Made by a program: the position numbers and the translations under genes
The notes under the pieces: generated by a model
What the model was told of the DNA's origin: nothing
Seen by the model: only the letters and a program-made list of their open reading frames with translations
The model's database searches: none
Origin: Thermothelomyces thermophilus ATCC 42464
Lineage: Eukaryota; Ascomycota; Sordariomycetes; Sordariales; Chaetomiaceae
NCBI RefSeq assembly: GCF_000226095.1
Contig: NC_016472.1
Coordinates: 558,001-622,000 of the forward strand
Length of the DNA stretch: 64,000 nucleotides
Direction: 5' to 3'
In this document: positions 12,940-23,946 of the stretch, in pieces
Numbering within the stretch: position 1 is the stretch's first letter
Layout of the letters: the number at the start of each line of letters is the position of its first letter

Positions 12940-14869
12940 TCATTGAGTAGCCTCGGCAGCAGGCGGCTTCTCACTGATCGTATCTGGCACTGCCACCGGT
13001 TTGGCAGCGGCGTCTGTAGAATCCGGGTGCGAGAGATCTCGCTCGGGCGGCGGGGTGGCGGGCGCACTGCTGCTGGTTTGGCCCTTCTCGGAACCGGTCC
13101 CGGGGGCGCGGAGGCGTGCGCTGTCAACGAGGTCCTGGTGTCCGGCAATGCCGTGCTGTGGTATGACCACAACACCGTCTTCTTTCGGGTCGCGCTCGGC
13201 GGGGGTCCAGGCGAGGTAGTCACGGCGGACCTGTTGAGAGGTATCAAGGTTAGCAAGAGAGGTCGGCGGAACCGGGTAATACTACACTGAAGAAAGAAAG
13301 AAAAAAAAAGAGAGAGAGAGACGCAAACATACCTCGACATAGTCGTAGGCAAACTCGCCGTGTTGGTCGTCATCCATGCCGAGGAGTTCGGCCTCAGAAG
13401 ACGCGCGCAGATGCAGGCCCGGGATGAGATCGATAATCTTGGCGATGAGCGCCGACATGACGAAGGAATAGCCGCACGCGGCAACAACGAAGGCGACCTG
13501 CACGTAGAGCTGGCGGTAGTGGTGGTTGAGCCAGCCGCCGGTGGCGCCCAAGTTGACGCCGTCCAGGCCGATGATGTAGTCGGCCGCGAAGAGGGCGTTG
13601 AAGATGAGGCCGACGATGCCGCCGATGGCGTGCTCAGCGAACACGTCGAGCGCGTCGTCGATGCCGATCATGAACTTGATCTTGGTTCCAAAGTTGCACG
13701 CAACTCCCGACACAACGCCCAGCACGATGCTCGCCCAGGGGGTGATGACACCCGAGGCCGGGGTAGCCGCCACCAGTCCCGAGATGGTGCCCGAACACCA
13801 GCCGACGAGCGACCACTTCCTGGCGAGGCGGAAATCGAGTAGACACCAGGTCATGGCGGCAAACATGGCCGTCAGACAGCTGTTCCAGCAGGCCATGGTG
13901 GCACGGAGGTTTGCGCCGAAGGCCGAACCGCCGTTGAAGCCTAACCAGCCAAACCACAGCAGGATGGTGCCGAGGGTGATGAGCGAGATGTTGTGCGGGC
14001 GGAAGTTGAGCATCATTTTCTCGTTGCGGCGGCCGAGCACCCACGAGTACGCCAGGGCCGAGACGCCGGAACCGATCTCGACGGGCCCGCCACCGGCATA
14101 ATCGAGCACGCCGTATTTGAAGGCCCAGCCGTTGGCACCCCAGACCCAGTGCGCCAGCGGGCAGTAGACGAGCGTGGCCCAGAAAAAAGTGAAAATCATG
14201 GCGGGGACGACGCGGCCGCGTTCGGCAGTGGCTCCGATGACGAGGGCGGCTGTGACGGCGCAGAATTGCATCTAAAAAAATCGTCGGTCCCCCTTCCGTT
14301 AGCCCCAATACAGGCCACAAGATGAAAAACAACACCCGCCCTTCTCTTCCCCCGATCCAAGTTTCGTGGCCGTAAAGGTCCGTACCTGATAAAAGGAATA
14401 CAGCAGCTCGGGGATCAGCGGCGACCCAGGGCTGGGCTCGCCCAGGGTGTTGCGCAGGCCAAACTTGTCGAGATTGCCGATGAAGCCGTTGGTCGCGGTG
14501 CTGCTGAGCGCGAGGGAGTAGCCCCAGAAATACCACTGGAATACGACGACGCTGAAGGACATCATGACGACCCAGATGAGCGACAGGGCCGACTTTCGGC
14601 GGGCGAGGCCCGAGTACAGGAAGGCGATTCCCGGCACCATCAAGAGCACCATGGCCGCGGAAATGATGATGTAGGCTTGGTCACCCGCATCGAAGGGCGT
14701 GTTGAGGTTGTCGACGGCTGGTCAAGCACGGGAGCGGCGTTCCTCGTCAGTCATCCCGTGGTTCTCAGGCTGTTGTTTTGAGGGGCGCATTGTGTCTGTC
14801 GGGGAGGGTAAATTGCAGCTTACTTGGGTCGGTGCCAACATGTTCGCTACTACCGTCGTTGGTCGACAT
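12940..14869 (-). CDS. Amt/MEP-family ammonium transporter
   Basis: Exons on the minus strand: 14824-14869, 14386-14717, 13333-14271, 12940-13230. The joined frame is 1608 nt, 535 residues. Donors are GTAAGC, GTACGG and GTATGT. The first exon encodes only 15 codons beginning MSTNDGSSEHVG. Eleven membrane helices can be traced, from YIIISAAMVLLMVPGIAFLYSGLARRKSAL to YSFVMSALIAKII. The Amt signature GGGPVEIGSGVSALAYSWVLGRR is present. The two pore histidines are kept, H167 (PLAHWVWG) and H340 (FAEHAIGGIVG). The cytosolic C-terminus has the fungal DYVEVRRDYLAW stretch and a Pro/Ser/Thr tail. It imports ammonium across the plasma membrane; which Mep paralog it is cannot be decided here. GATA elements upstream fit nitrogen-repression control by an AreA/Nit2 factor (inference). 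Confidence 0.95.
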
Positions 14870-15227
14870 TGTGGGCGGGCGTTAGGTCCTTGCGGACCAA
14901 GAGTGATTGTTGGATGAGAGCTTAAAGGGAATTTTCGCAGATGTCGCAGGCTAAGAGGTGAAGAAAAGATCGGCCGGTCGGGGGAAGAGCAACTCTCGAA
15001 CTTGTACGGTGTCGGGTGGGAGTGGCTCTGCTCTAGAAGGACTGAGGCGAGTTACGTTAGAGGAGGTGGCTGCCGTCGATGGGCTTCTAGGCTGGGAAGG
15101 TACACAGCAGGGTTGGAAGGAAGGGGGAGCTTGATGTCTATAGAGGTGGGACGGCATGTTGGTATATAAAAGGCGTGTGCTCGTATACAAGTAATAAGAC
15201 GTAATAAGACCCATTACAAGACGGCGA

Positions 15228-15464
15228 GATAAGGTCAGCTTCCTTGCCTTAGTCAATGCCCTATCTGTCCCGACGAGTGGGGAGCAGCGGCGGCCCGGTA
15301 TGTTCGGCAGGTGCGAAAGTATGTATGTACTGTACATGGTACTTACCTGCACCCCATGTCAACGACCCCATGCAGCCCGCAAGTGTGAGGGATGAGGGAA
15401 GGTGCGTGTTTATGCGATCCCGGCGTGGATAACCTAAACTTACCACCTGGTACCCGCTACTATC
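15228..15464. promoter_or_regulatory. Candidate GATA-factor (AreA/Nit2) sites upstream of the ammonium transporter
   Basis: GATAAG lies at 15228-15233 and GATAAC at 15428-15433. Reverse GATA cores (TATC) lie at 15262-15265 and 15461-15464. They sit 0.36-0.6 kb upstream of the start codon at 14869. Nitrogen-regulated permease genes in ascomycetes usually carry paired GATA sites. GATA is short and common, so this is suggestive only. Confidence 0.35.
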
Positions 15465-18400
15465 GGATGGATGTACTGTACATACCTTACTAGTATGTAT
15501 ATATCTTGGTATGTCCACCACTCCCGCGCTTTCTCGTGTGGGAGCCCGCCAAAGTGGGAACGAGGGTCGCGCCGAATGGCACTGACGGTCCCGGGCTCCC
15601 CAATCATTTCAGCCAATTCGAACTTTGCGTTGCTTCCCCGACAGTGCAAACCGAATTACCTCTTTCCTTCGTTCCTTTGATGTCACCGGGGTTCGAGCTG
15701 GGAGCGTAGCAAAAATGGCCTCGCATGAAAGTCTGTCTCTTATCACCCGCTGCCTGTCGCCCGTTGCCCGGCGCCTCTCTGGGGTGCCCCGGGTAGGCTA
15801 TCCACAATTGCTGAGAAGGGTTAGCGCGCCGGGGCTGGGTGGCGTTCCAGCGGGTGGGAGGAACCCCCCCCTTCCGGGAAACTGCTCAATCACACCCTCG
15901 GAGGCTTTCCATGAACGTGGTAGACTGGGGAAACGGGATGTACTATGTATGAAGTAAAACGGAACAATGCGTTCTGGCCCTTCTGGATCTCGATTTGTGT
16001 CTTGTCAAAGACGTAGCATTTTCTCCAGCTGCGGATCTCGCTGTCTCAGATCAAAAACGCAATGGCATATACACATGCAGAGAAGCCGAGAGAGTGCTGG
16101 GCCAACAACCCACTGCGAGTACGGAGTAGTTGTGGTATCATCCGTTAAAATTAACCTACGGAGCACGTGACTGCATTAAGATGCGAAGACGCTTCGCACG
16201 CTAGGCTATTGAATGAATTACAGACTCGGGCGCCCGCTTGTAGTTTGCTTCAAAGTGAGCCGAGTGAAATCTTTCCCTCGCCAGACCAAAGCTTGCTGCT
16301 CCTCGATACCGCCACTCGTCAATCGCAGGTGCTGGTTGAAGCTAGGTGCACTACACATACTCTTCACGATGACATCTCCAGGGGCCATACTTAATTTTTA
16401 GTGTACTTAACGTGCACTGATGTATACAACCTGCAACGTTGGAAGTTCCGACCTTGACGTTGATCGTGTGGATCGTGTGGTGGAGAGGGGCTTGGAAGAT
16501 CCCCACATTTCAGCCAATGAAGCTTGGCGATCCAAGAATTGGGGTTCTGAATGCAGGGCGTGCGGCTCGCCTTGCGGTTACCACCTTGCCCTTGGCAGTG
16601 TATATCCCCCCTACAAGTACAGCTTGTTTTAATGCCAGTAACAACCCCATTCTCAGCTGATGGGACGCGCAGGCCACAAGCAGCCACGCAACACAAGGCG
16701 AGCCGCCCAGGTCTGCTACACTACACAGTAACTCTCTGTAGGCTCAATTCGCCCCGGGGACGCCGAAGTCGGCTTCCGCCCCCCCCTTCTCTTTGCAAGA
16801 CTCGACGAGTTCCTCACAAGATTGCAACCAGACTCCGCAAACTCCGCTCCCAGCAAGGACATGACACGAGTCCCGTCAATGCCCAATGCCCAACCGCGGT
16901 TTTTCCCGACCGCGTCGGCGCTGGAAGGGGGCCAGGCGAGCGGGCAGTTGCCGAGCTATGGGCCAAGCCGGGAAGCGTGGGGCTTGTGGTTTCTGTTACG
17001 AGATAGTTTTCGTTGAGGCTCAGCGCGGGTCTGGACAAGAACGAACCTCCTACCAAGCGGCAGGGACGGTCAGGCCAATCACAGCCCGAGATCTTTCTTA
17101 TCTCTCGACCCACATTTTTTTCTCGAGATCTTCCAATACGCGCCCTGGACCGGGGCCCTTCCCTGCGCAGCTTATCAGGTGGAGCCTTGGGCGTCGGGAA
17201 AACAAAGTGATTTTGAATCACCGCGCTGACTGACGGTTTGCTGACTGGTCACCTAAAAAACTCTTCTGGCGAGATATGAGCCAGGAGCTAGCCGATGAAC
17301 GGCCGGGCTGCCTCTGTTAAGCAATTCAGCCCGGTGAAGGGAGGATTCTGTATTTCCGAAGGGGCAAGATGGAGCATTTCATCTTCCTTTGCTGCTTTAA
17401 TTAATTCTCTGTTCCTCAATTTGGAAAGCCTTTGGCGTCGTGACAAATGGTTCGCTGGGCACTTGACGTTGGCGATCGCTAACCGGAAGCTGAGCAGGGG
17501 AGACGCGGAGCACTCCAGGAGATACCGAGTACTCCGCGCGGAGGAGGTATAATACTAGGCTCCCTTGTTGGCAAGCTGCTCATCGAAACCAATGCGCGCC
17601 CCAAGGAAATTGCGCCTTCTCCGGCTTGGAGACGGCCCGCCCTCCTGTCATCATCAAGCGATTCGAGAGAATGCGCTTATTTTGGGCGCCGTGCTTGTGC
17701 CAGAGTTGCCAGAAACTCGACCCCAAACTGACGGGCTGCAAGCTGCTGAGAGGGGACCGTATACTAAGACCATACATATATGTACCTGCTATCCTGATAC
17801 GACGACAGCTCGCTGATATAAGAGAGAGCTTTTTTTTTTTTTCTCCCTCTGCTGCCTCCCTAGTTCCCAGACTCCTCGGCATTCGCGAGCCTGCTGCTGG
17901 ATTGACGGCATCATATTATTATAGAGTGAGGGAGATAAAAGATTGATCGAAGTACCTGGAGAGGATATGGAGGCAGGACATATATATATATATAAGAAAG
18001 TTGTAGGCAGGGAAGAGAAGGGAAGGGAAGGGAAAGAAAGAAAGGATGGGAGGGCGGTCGTATATTTCTAAAATGCGGCTCAGGAAGCCTCACTTCGGGA
18101 CGAGCAAGGTTGGTCTTGCAAAGGACGGCTAGCATCCCAACATCGTAAGAGAGACAGCGGCAATGATGTAGTAAAGGAAGGCAGCTTTTTGATGGGCTCG
18201 TCAAGTGCGTTATATGGTAATTACTATCTTTGAGGTATATCAGACATTGTCATGTGTTTGGCAGCCTCGACTTAGATAGTCAGGGGTTTCAGCCTCGAAC
18301 TCCAGGAACCTGATTGCTTTCCTTCTAGGTGAGTGGTGGTAGAGAATACCTCCTCAATCACACTAACTTCCTCGCCGTTCTTCGAAAGAATTGAAGCGAA

Positions 18401-18831
18401 AAGAAGCAAACTCATCCTTGACCAGCGCCAGCAGCCGATGCATGTTCTACCGTACCGTACTAGATGTTCCTTCCTGTCTGCCTCCCTGCTTGCTTCACGC
18501 TTCCCCATCTCACCTAGTCCTCTGACCCCAGGAAAAGACATGAGTGTAAAGGAAGCTGAGCAGATAGGCTGTGAGGGAGACGAGCGTCACTCACCACCGC
18601 GTCCATCTGGCGGGCATCAATGAACCTTCCGCGGAACCGAAAATTTGATCGAACTGCTCCCTCCTCAAGAGATGAAAGAACCAAGCGCCAACCCCCCCCC
18701 AGGGTTCATCCTGCAAGCAGCCAGATTCCCGACGATCCCTTCCCGTGGTGGTCACGCGCAGCCGTATCCCCACGATACGAGCACGACACGCGGCCGCTGT
18801 GAACAAAAAGGGCAGGTAGTTCAACGCCGCC
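15465..18831. other. Intergenic region between ammonium transporter promoter and Crt10-like gene
   Basis: I find no supported gene in these 3.4 kb. The open frames are short and overlap. Landmarks are TACGGAGTA at 16120-16128, a TACACTACACAG element near 16717, a CT-rich run near 17828-17845, a (TA)n tract near 17979-17993 and a purine run of GGGAA units at about 18015-18035. Confidence 0.4.
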
Positions 18832-21465
18832 TCAAAAGATCAACAGAGCCTCGTCATCCTTTCCTCTGGCAACATCATACATGAGGATCGTGTGGTCCTT
18901 GTAGTGCAATATGAGCCGGTACACGGTCGATGCCGACGGCACGGACGCCTCGGTCTCCGGCCTCAGCTCGAGCGCCTGACTGCGCCGAGACGGCGCCGGC
19001 GACATGGCGACTCCAATCAGGGTGCACGCGGGACGTAACTTCTTGTCCTCCTCTTCCTTGCGAGGCAGGACGCACTCCACTCGGAACCCATGCCGTACGG
19101 TTGCCATGTGCAGCCGCCTGGCCGTCCTTGTCAGCGTCAACAGAGCGACGCGCCCCGTGGGCGAGCCGGCCACGACCAGGCTCAGTTCGGGCACGTGGAT
19201 GAGCATGCTGAGGCGCTCCGAGTACGCCGGGTGGAGGTCCCATGGCGCGCCGGCGCCTCCAAAGTGGTTGCTGTGGGTGATCAGATACTTGCACTCGACG
19301 CAGGGTGCTTCGCGGTCGAAGGGCTGGAGCTCGACGTCAGTCGGCGAGGTCCGGAGTAGGCAAAAGCCCTTGACGACATGGCTGGGCAGGTCAGCCTTGG
19401 CGAAGTCAACGTGTTTCGTCCTGCGCTGCCTGTCGCTGTACTGCCCGTTGAAGTACGCATGCGCGGCGAGGTTATCGCCTAGCGGTGGCGTCTCACCGAA
19501 GCTGGGGATGATGGATCGGCTCATCTGGGTATCACCGGATAAGTCGTGAAAGCAGGAATCAGGAATCCCCACAGGCTGGGTGATGGTCAACCACCTGTCG
19601 GGCTCCTGGCCTGCGGCCACAGAATGCAGCGGCCCTTCCCCTTCGGCTTCCCGAGGGTCTGTCATGCAGATACCTTCGTCGTCTTCGGAATCGCTCACCC
19701 AAGCGTCCGTGAAATCGTCCTCTTGGCACTCGGATTTCGCGGCATGCGTCCTGGCATAGTCGAGCCGAGTGTGTCGCTGCCGAAATATGTTGTCCGGGTT
19801 CGGTGAGAACCCCTTGACGTAGTACAGGCTGCAGGTGACGTCGAGCCACAGCCGGCTGGTTGACTCGGACTTGGTGACGGGAATCACCTCCCCAGCAGGA
19901 AGGCCGAGCGCTTCACGGACCGTCTTCACGGGCTGGAAGCTGCTGTAGGGCAGGACCAGGACACCCCAGCCCCTCACACTGCAATGAAATATGTCAGCAT
20001 AGCTTCAGGCCGAGCAGCCTGGCGGAGAAGCACGCATACCCGTGAGCCATCTGAGGTTCCCTCGTATAAGCGTCGGGCCACCGGATAGGCTGCGTGCCGA
20101 CATTCCATATGTCGAGGATCCACACGGTGCCGATAATGTCAACAGCAACCACCTTGTCTGCGTTGCCGGTCTCGTCATCCAGGAAGCAGATGTTGGGAAT
20201 GTTGTTACCCCCTCGGCCAGTTGGGAGAATGATCCGCCACGTCCTCGACCTTTGCTGAAGGTGTTTCTGCAGCTGGAGCGCGGGCAGGCCGGAGGTGGTC
20301 CTCGGGGAAGGCTCTTGGACAAGGAGCGCGAAGAGGTCTGTGGTGCGTGTCTTGAGAGCAAAGGCGAAGACGGTCACTTCGTGAAGGTTCGAGCTGACGG
20401 CAATCAGCCGTGACTTGGAGTGGATGGCAAGACCCCATGCCGACTTGCCCACGTTCTCGTGAAAGAAGGGTTTCGGGTGTGTCCACTGGCGGGAAGACGA
20501 CGCGCCTTGGCTGCGCCCCTGGCTGCTGCTTACCTTGATGAAGCGGACGATGGCATGAGTGTAGTATGCAACCACGTCGCCGTCATCATACGCCATCAAG
20601 ACGATCTCCAGATCCCCAAGATTTCCGACGATTATGTGGTTGATCTGATGCGGGAAGCGGCGATCCAAGGCTCCGCCGCACTGCTGGCCTAGCTTTGACT
20701 GCCGCGGGTGAAGGATCAACGACGGAGAAGGAAGGATCTTGGGCGCAGCTCTCCGGGGCTGGTAGACATAGATTCGATCTTGGTATGCCGCGAAATAGAG
20801 CTGTATGATCGCCCCGCCGGCCTCCCCCCCCCCACCCGGGAAGAAAACGCATCAGCATATCCAATCGCCATTTGTCTTCCGACGGGACATGGGAGGGTCT
20901 TACATTGTACCGTTGTGAGAGAGCCGTGAGATTGTTCCTCGTGGTCGCGATTCTTGGGAAGCCGTGCTGGGCATGGTTCGGGTCGGTCTCGAGTCCTTCC
21001 CCGGGGCCGGTGTCCCATTCGAAGGCATCCGCCATCGCGTCTTCGCTTTCGTCGATGAATTGCTCGTCATCTTCCTCGTCCACGTCGGACTCATCGTCTT
21101 CTTCAAACCCCATGTCGGCTTCATGGGGCACCTCGGAGACGAAGATTTTGAGGTCGTCGAGAACATCGGCGCCGAACTAGCCCAAGCAGCGAGGAGGGTC
21201 AGCCAACCGGGCCCACAGAGACGAGAGCGATGCGTATCGAGTCGTTGGTTCAAGATGTCGAAAGCAGAAAAACAACAGCTTGGTCCATCACCAAAGCTCG
21301 GAATGTTGAGAATTGACACACTACCAGAGGCATCCTCGATGTCTCTCGTGTGAGGCGGCGCAACAGACTTACCCTGCTCTCAGCAGTCTGGACAAAGCAG
21401 GTCGGGCTGACATAGAGTTCGTTGTGGATTTCACTGCCGGCTGCGGCTCCCGAATTCATCGTCAT
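18832..21465 (-). CDS. Crt10-like protein (putative regulator of ribonucleotide reductase genes)
   Basis: Exons: 21373-21465, 20904-21176, 20040-20800, 18832-19978. The joined frame is 2274 nt, 757 residues. The 196-nt first intron has a GTAAGT donor and CTGAC..CTAG end; direct joining of exons 1 and 2 keeps frame. The first 90 residues are strongly acidic (EEDDESDVDEEDDEQFIDESED). A beta-propeller-like part follows: NLYFAAYQDRIYVYQP, AYDDGDVVAYYTHAI, WGLAIHSKSRLIAVSSNLHEVTVFAF, VAVDIIGTVWILDIW, VRGWGVLVLPYSSF, LSLVVAGSPTGRVALLTL. This order resembles fungal Crt10, known from yeast as a repressor of RNR gene transcription; the match is from memory of the family, so function is tentative. A 48-nt in-frame stretch at 20486-20533 has GTAAGC and CCAG ends and may be a further, perhaps optional, intron. 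Confidence 0.75.
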
Positions 21466-22470
21466 GTTCCGTTGACCGATCCGCGGGCGACCAGGAGAGC
21501 GCGGGACATCGTTCGCAGCAAGGCGGCGGCGAGGGCGATGGGCAGTGGTTCTTGGTGGCGATCACAAAGGTATTAATTATTATTTATCGATTGGGACCCG
21601 AGCGCGGGACCAAGCTAGTACCTAGCTTGAGCTCGCCAGCGTTGGTGCGAGCTACCCTAGGTAAAGGGTGCCTCGTTTTTTAACTATGAACGTTTGTTGG
21701 GCGGTCGGCGTGTTTGGAAGAAGTTAGGAGAGGGGGGATCAGTGAGCTCATCGCATGGTCAGGCAGGCAATAGGGAGTTATCGATAGGCGGGGAAGTGGG
21801 ACTGCTTGGGCTCTGACCATGCACCTTGCTGGACAACCTAGGCCAAACACGCGATTGCGGGGGTTGTCTGCCTACATTACGTACCTCAGGTAGTTAGCTA
21901 GTTCATGTGCATTTGCGTATATGTATATACACACGAACCATATCGAACAAGTCACTATTAAACGGTTTTTTTTTTCAAATGGAAGTCTTGGATAAATTTA
22001 ACCGTGCTTCACCATCAGCCATAATATAGGAGCTCCGACTTGGGCCGAGCTGCGAATGATATAAGGGAGCAACACGTGAAGACTGAGAAGAAGTTGGCAT
22101 TCGACCAAAGTGATGAATGAATCTGATGAAAGATGTAACACTCCGAAGTGCGCAAGGTAGTGTTGGGATCGTATTCTCGCTGTATCCAGAAGACAAAACA
22201 GAAAAAGCAGCCTGATTGAAACGAAGAGCCTTTATCCAATATCCAATACGCCATCCCGTGTGTCCGATTTCATGGGGAGACCTGTCCCTATTTCAAACCC
22301 AACGACGCCTGTATCCTGTTGACCCGGCAAAGAGAGATCATTGAAGCGACAAACAGCACTGGACGAGAAAAGACAGAGAAGGGCGGAAAATTTAAAGCCG
22401 TGTTGTTGACCTGACCCAACTCCTGAGCGCCTTGCCCCATTATGCTCCTTTTTGCCATCTCCTCCTCCCT
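21466..22470. other. Intergenic region
   Basis: This carries the Crt10-like promoter and the 3' side of the GH5 gene. It includes an AT-rich stretch with TATGTATATACACACG near 21918-21934 and a T run at 21967-21976. No gene is supported. Confidence 0.4.
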
Positions 22471-23946
22471 TCAGGTGGTGGTGCCAGCTCGCATCAGCTC
22501 GGTCAGGTCCTTCAGCCGGTAGTCCAGCACCGGGGTGACCCAGTCGTCCTCGAGGAGGGCGTACGTCTCCGTCTCGTTATGCCGGGGCTTGCGCGGGTTG
22601 AGGGCCCAGTAGCCGAAGTCGGCGTCGATGGTCTTGAGGTAGCGGAGCAGGTTGTTCCAGTAGTTGGCGTCGCCGCGGCCGGGCGAGCGGGGCGCGCCGA
22701 ACTCGCCCACCCAGACGGGCGCCACGTCCCCCTCGACCAGGTAGGCCCAGTTCTTGCGCGCCGACTGGACGAAGCTCGGGTACGACCGGGTCGCGTACCG
22801 GCCCCCCCAGCTGCCCCAGCCGCTCCACGAGTAGACGTGGGCCGAGTAGACGACGCGGTCGGGGAGGTCGAGCACGACGGGCCGCGTGGCGACGCCCGTC
22901 AGGTCGTTCTGCGACTCGGTGCCGCCCACGATGATGAGCCAGTCCGGGTTCATGCGGAGCAGCCGGTTGCCGGCCCTCTCGGCGGCCGCCGCCCAGCGCG
23001 CCCAGGGCATGGTGCCCCAGAGGCCCCGGACCTCGTTGCGCAGGTCGGCGCCGATGACGAGCGGGTTGTCGGCCAGCCTGGCCATGACGGTCTCCCAGTG
23101 CTCGATCCACTGGTCCTCCGTCTGGCGGACGCGGCACAGGGCGGCCGGCAGGTGGTCGTTGGCCCAGCCGGCGTCGCAGGGGTCGGCGCCGCAGCACCAG
23201 GTCGCGCTCGTGATGTGGTTGTTGACCACGACGGCGACGCCCTCGGCCGTCAGCGCCTCGACGACGGCGACGTAGACGTCTAGGGCCCGCGCGCCCGCCA
23301 GGTCCGGGTTGGCGGCCACCAGGCGGGCGTCGACGGGCGGGTTAGTCGCCACCATCTCGTCCGAGTAGGGCAGGCGGACCGAGTTGAAGCCGAGCCGGCG
23401 CACGGCCCGCGCGATCTCGCGCCGGTGCCGCACGTCCAGCCCTCCCGGCACCATCAGCTCGTCGCTCGCCCCGTACCAGTTGACGCTCGCCAGCTTGAAC
23501 CGCCGCCCCCGCGCATCCACCACATCGCGCCCGCGCGTGCGCAGCGGCAACGTATAGTGCGGTGATGACAGGAACGTTCCCTCGACCGGCGGTGGGAGCG
23601 GCCGCTGGGCGAAGAGGCGCGACGACCGGTCGGGCGTCCAGGGGGTGCGCAGACGCGACTCGGTACGGTAGAGCTGCAGAAAGAATAAGGCGGCGGCCCC
23701 GAGAGCGGCGACGGTCAGGAGAAGCGCGAGCATCGGCCGGCGATGATGGCGATGGTGATGGCGGTGGCGGAGAAATCGAGAGGGGGAAGAGGGGGAAGAG
23801 GGGGAGAGGAGGCTGCAACTTCGTGTTCGACTCGGTCCCCGTTGTTCTCGGGATGGTACCGGTGCCGGGAGCTGCAGCGGCGATGGCGGGTCATCGCTTG
23901 TTGTCGGGAGGGCGATCGGTCTGCTGCGCAGCGGTAACCAGAACAT
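22471..23946 (-). CDS. Glycoside hydrolase family 5 protein with N-terminal membrane anchor
   Basis: Single exon, 491 codons, ATG at 23946. The first 70 residues are Pro/Ser/Arg/His-rich. A hydrophobic helix at about 72-93 (MLALLLTVAALGAAALFFLQLY) follows an RHHRRP basic patch, so the enzyme is probably a type II membrane protein with its catalytic domain outside the cytosol. The start could also be the Met of that helix. The domain from about 125 to 480 has GH5 features: ASVNWYGAS, GFNSVRLPYSDEMVATNP, VVVNNHITSATWCCG, the acid/base Glu305 in DLRNEVRG, HVYSWSGWG, and the nucleophile Glu415 in WVGEFGAP, then FGYWALNP. The nearest described relatives are GH5 cellulase-like enzymes with the RLPYSDE motif. 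The substrate, probably a beta-glucan or glycolipid, is not determined. Confidence 0.9.
   Translation of the reverse strand: MFWLPLRSRPIALPTTSDDPPSPLQLPAPVPSREQRGPSRTRSCSLLSPSSPSSPSRFLRHRHHHRHHRRPMLALLLTVAALGAAALFFLQLYRTESRLRTPWTPDRSSRLFAQRPLPPPVEGTFLSSPHYTLPLRTRGRDVVDARGRRFKLASVNWYGASDELMVPGGLDVRHRREIARAVRRLGFNSVRLPYSDEMVATNPPVDARLVAANPDLAGARALDVYVAVVEALTAEGVAVVVNNHITSATWCCGADPCDAGWANDHLPAALCRVRQTEDQWIEHWETVMARLADNPLVIGADLRNEVRGLWGTMPWARWAAAAERAGNRLLRMNPDWLIIVGGTESQNDLTGVATRPVVLDLPDRVVYSAHVYSWSGWGSWGGRYATRSYPSFVQSARKNWAYLVEGDVAPVWVGEFGAPRSPGRGDANYWNNLLRYLKTIDADFGYWALNPRKPRHNETETYALLEDDWVTPVLDYRLKDLTELMRAGTTT

Noticed and set aside
15161-15173. TATATAAAAG as a TATA box for the ammonium transporter
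   Set aside because: It reads in the plus orientation, nearly 300 nt upstream of a minus-strand start codon. It may be chance in an AT-containing spacer.
21260-21372. A 38-nt intron and extra exon (SILNIPSFGDGPSCC) in the Crt10-like gene
   Set aside because: No donor after this segment restores frame with the following exon. One 196-nt intron with GTAAGT donor joins exons 1 and 2 in phase 0, which is simpler.
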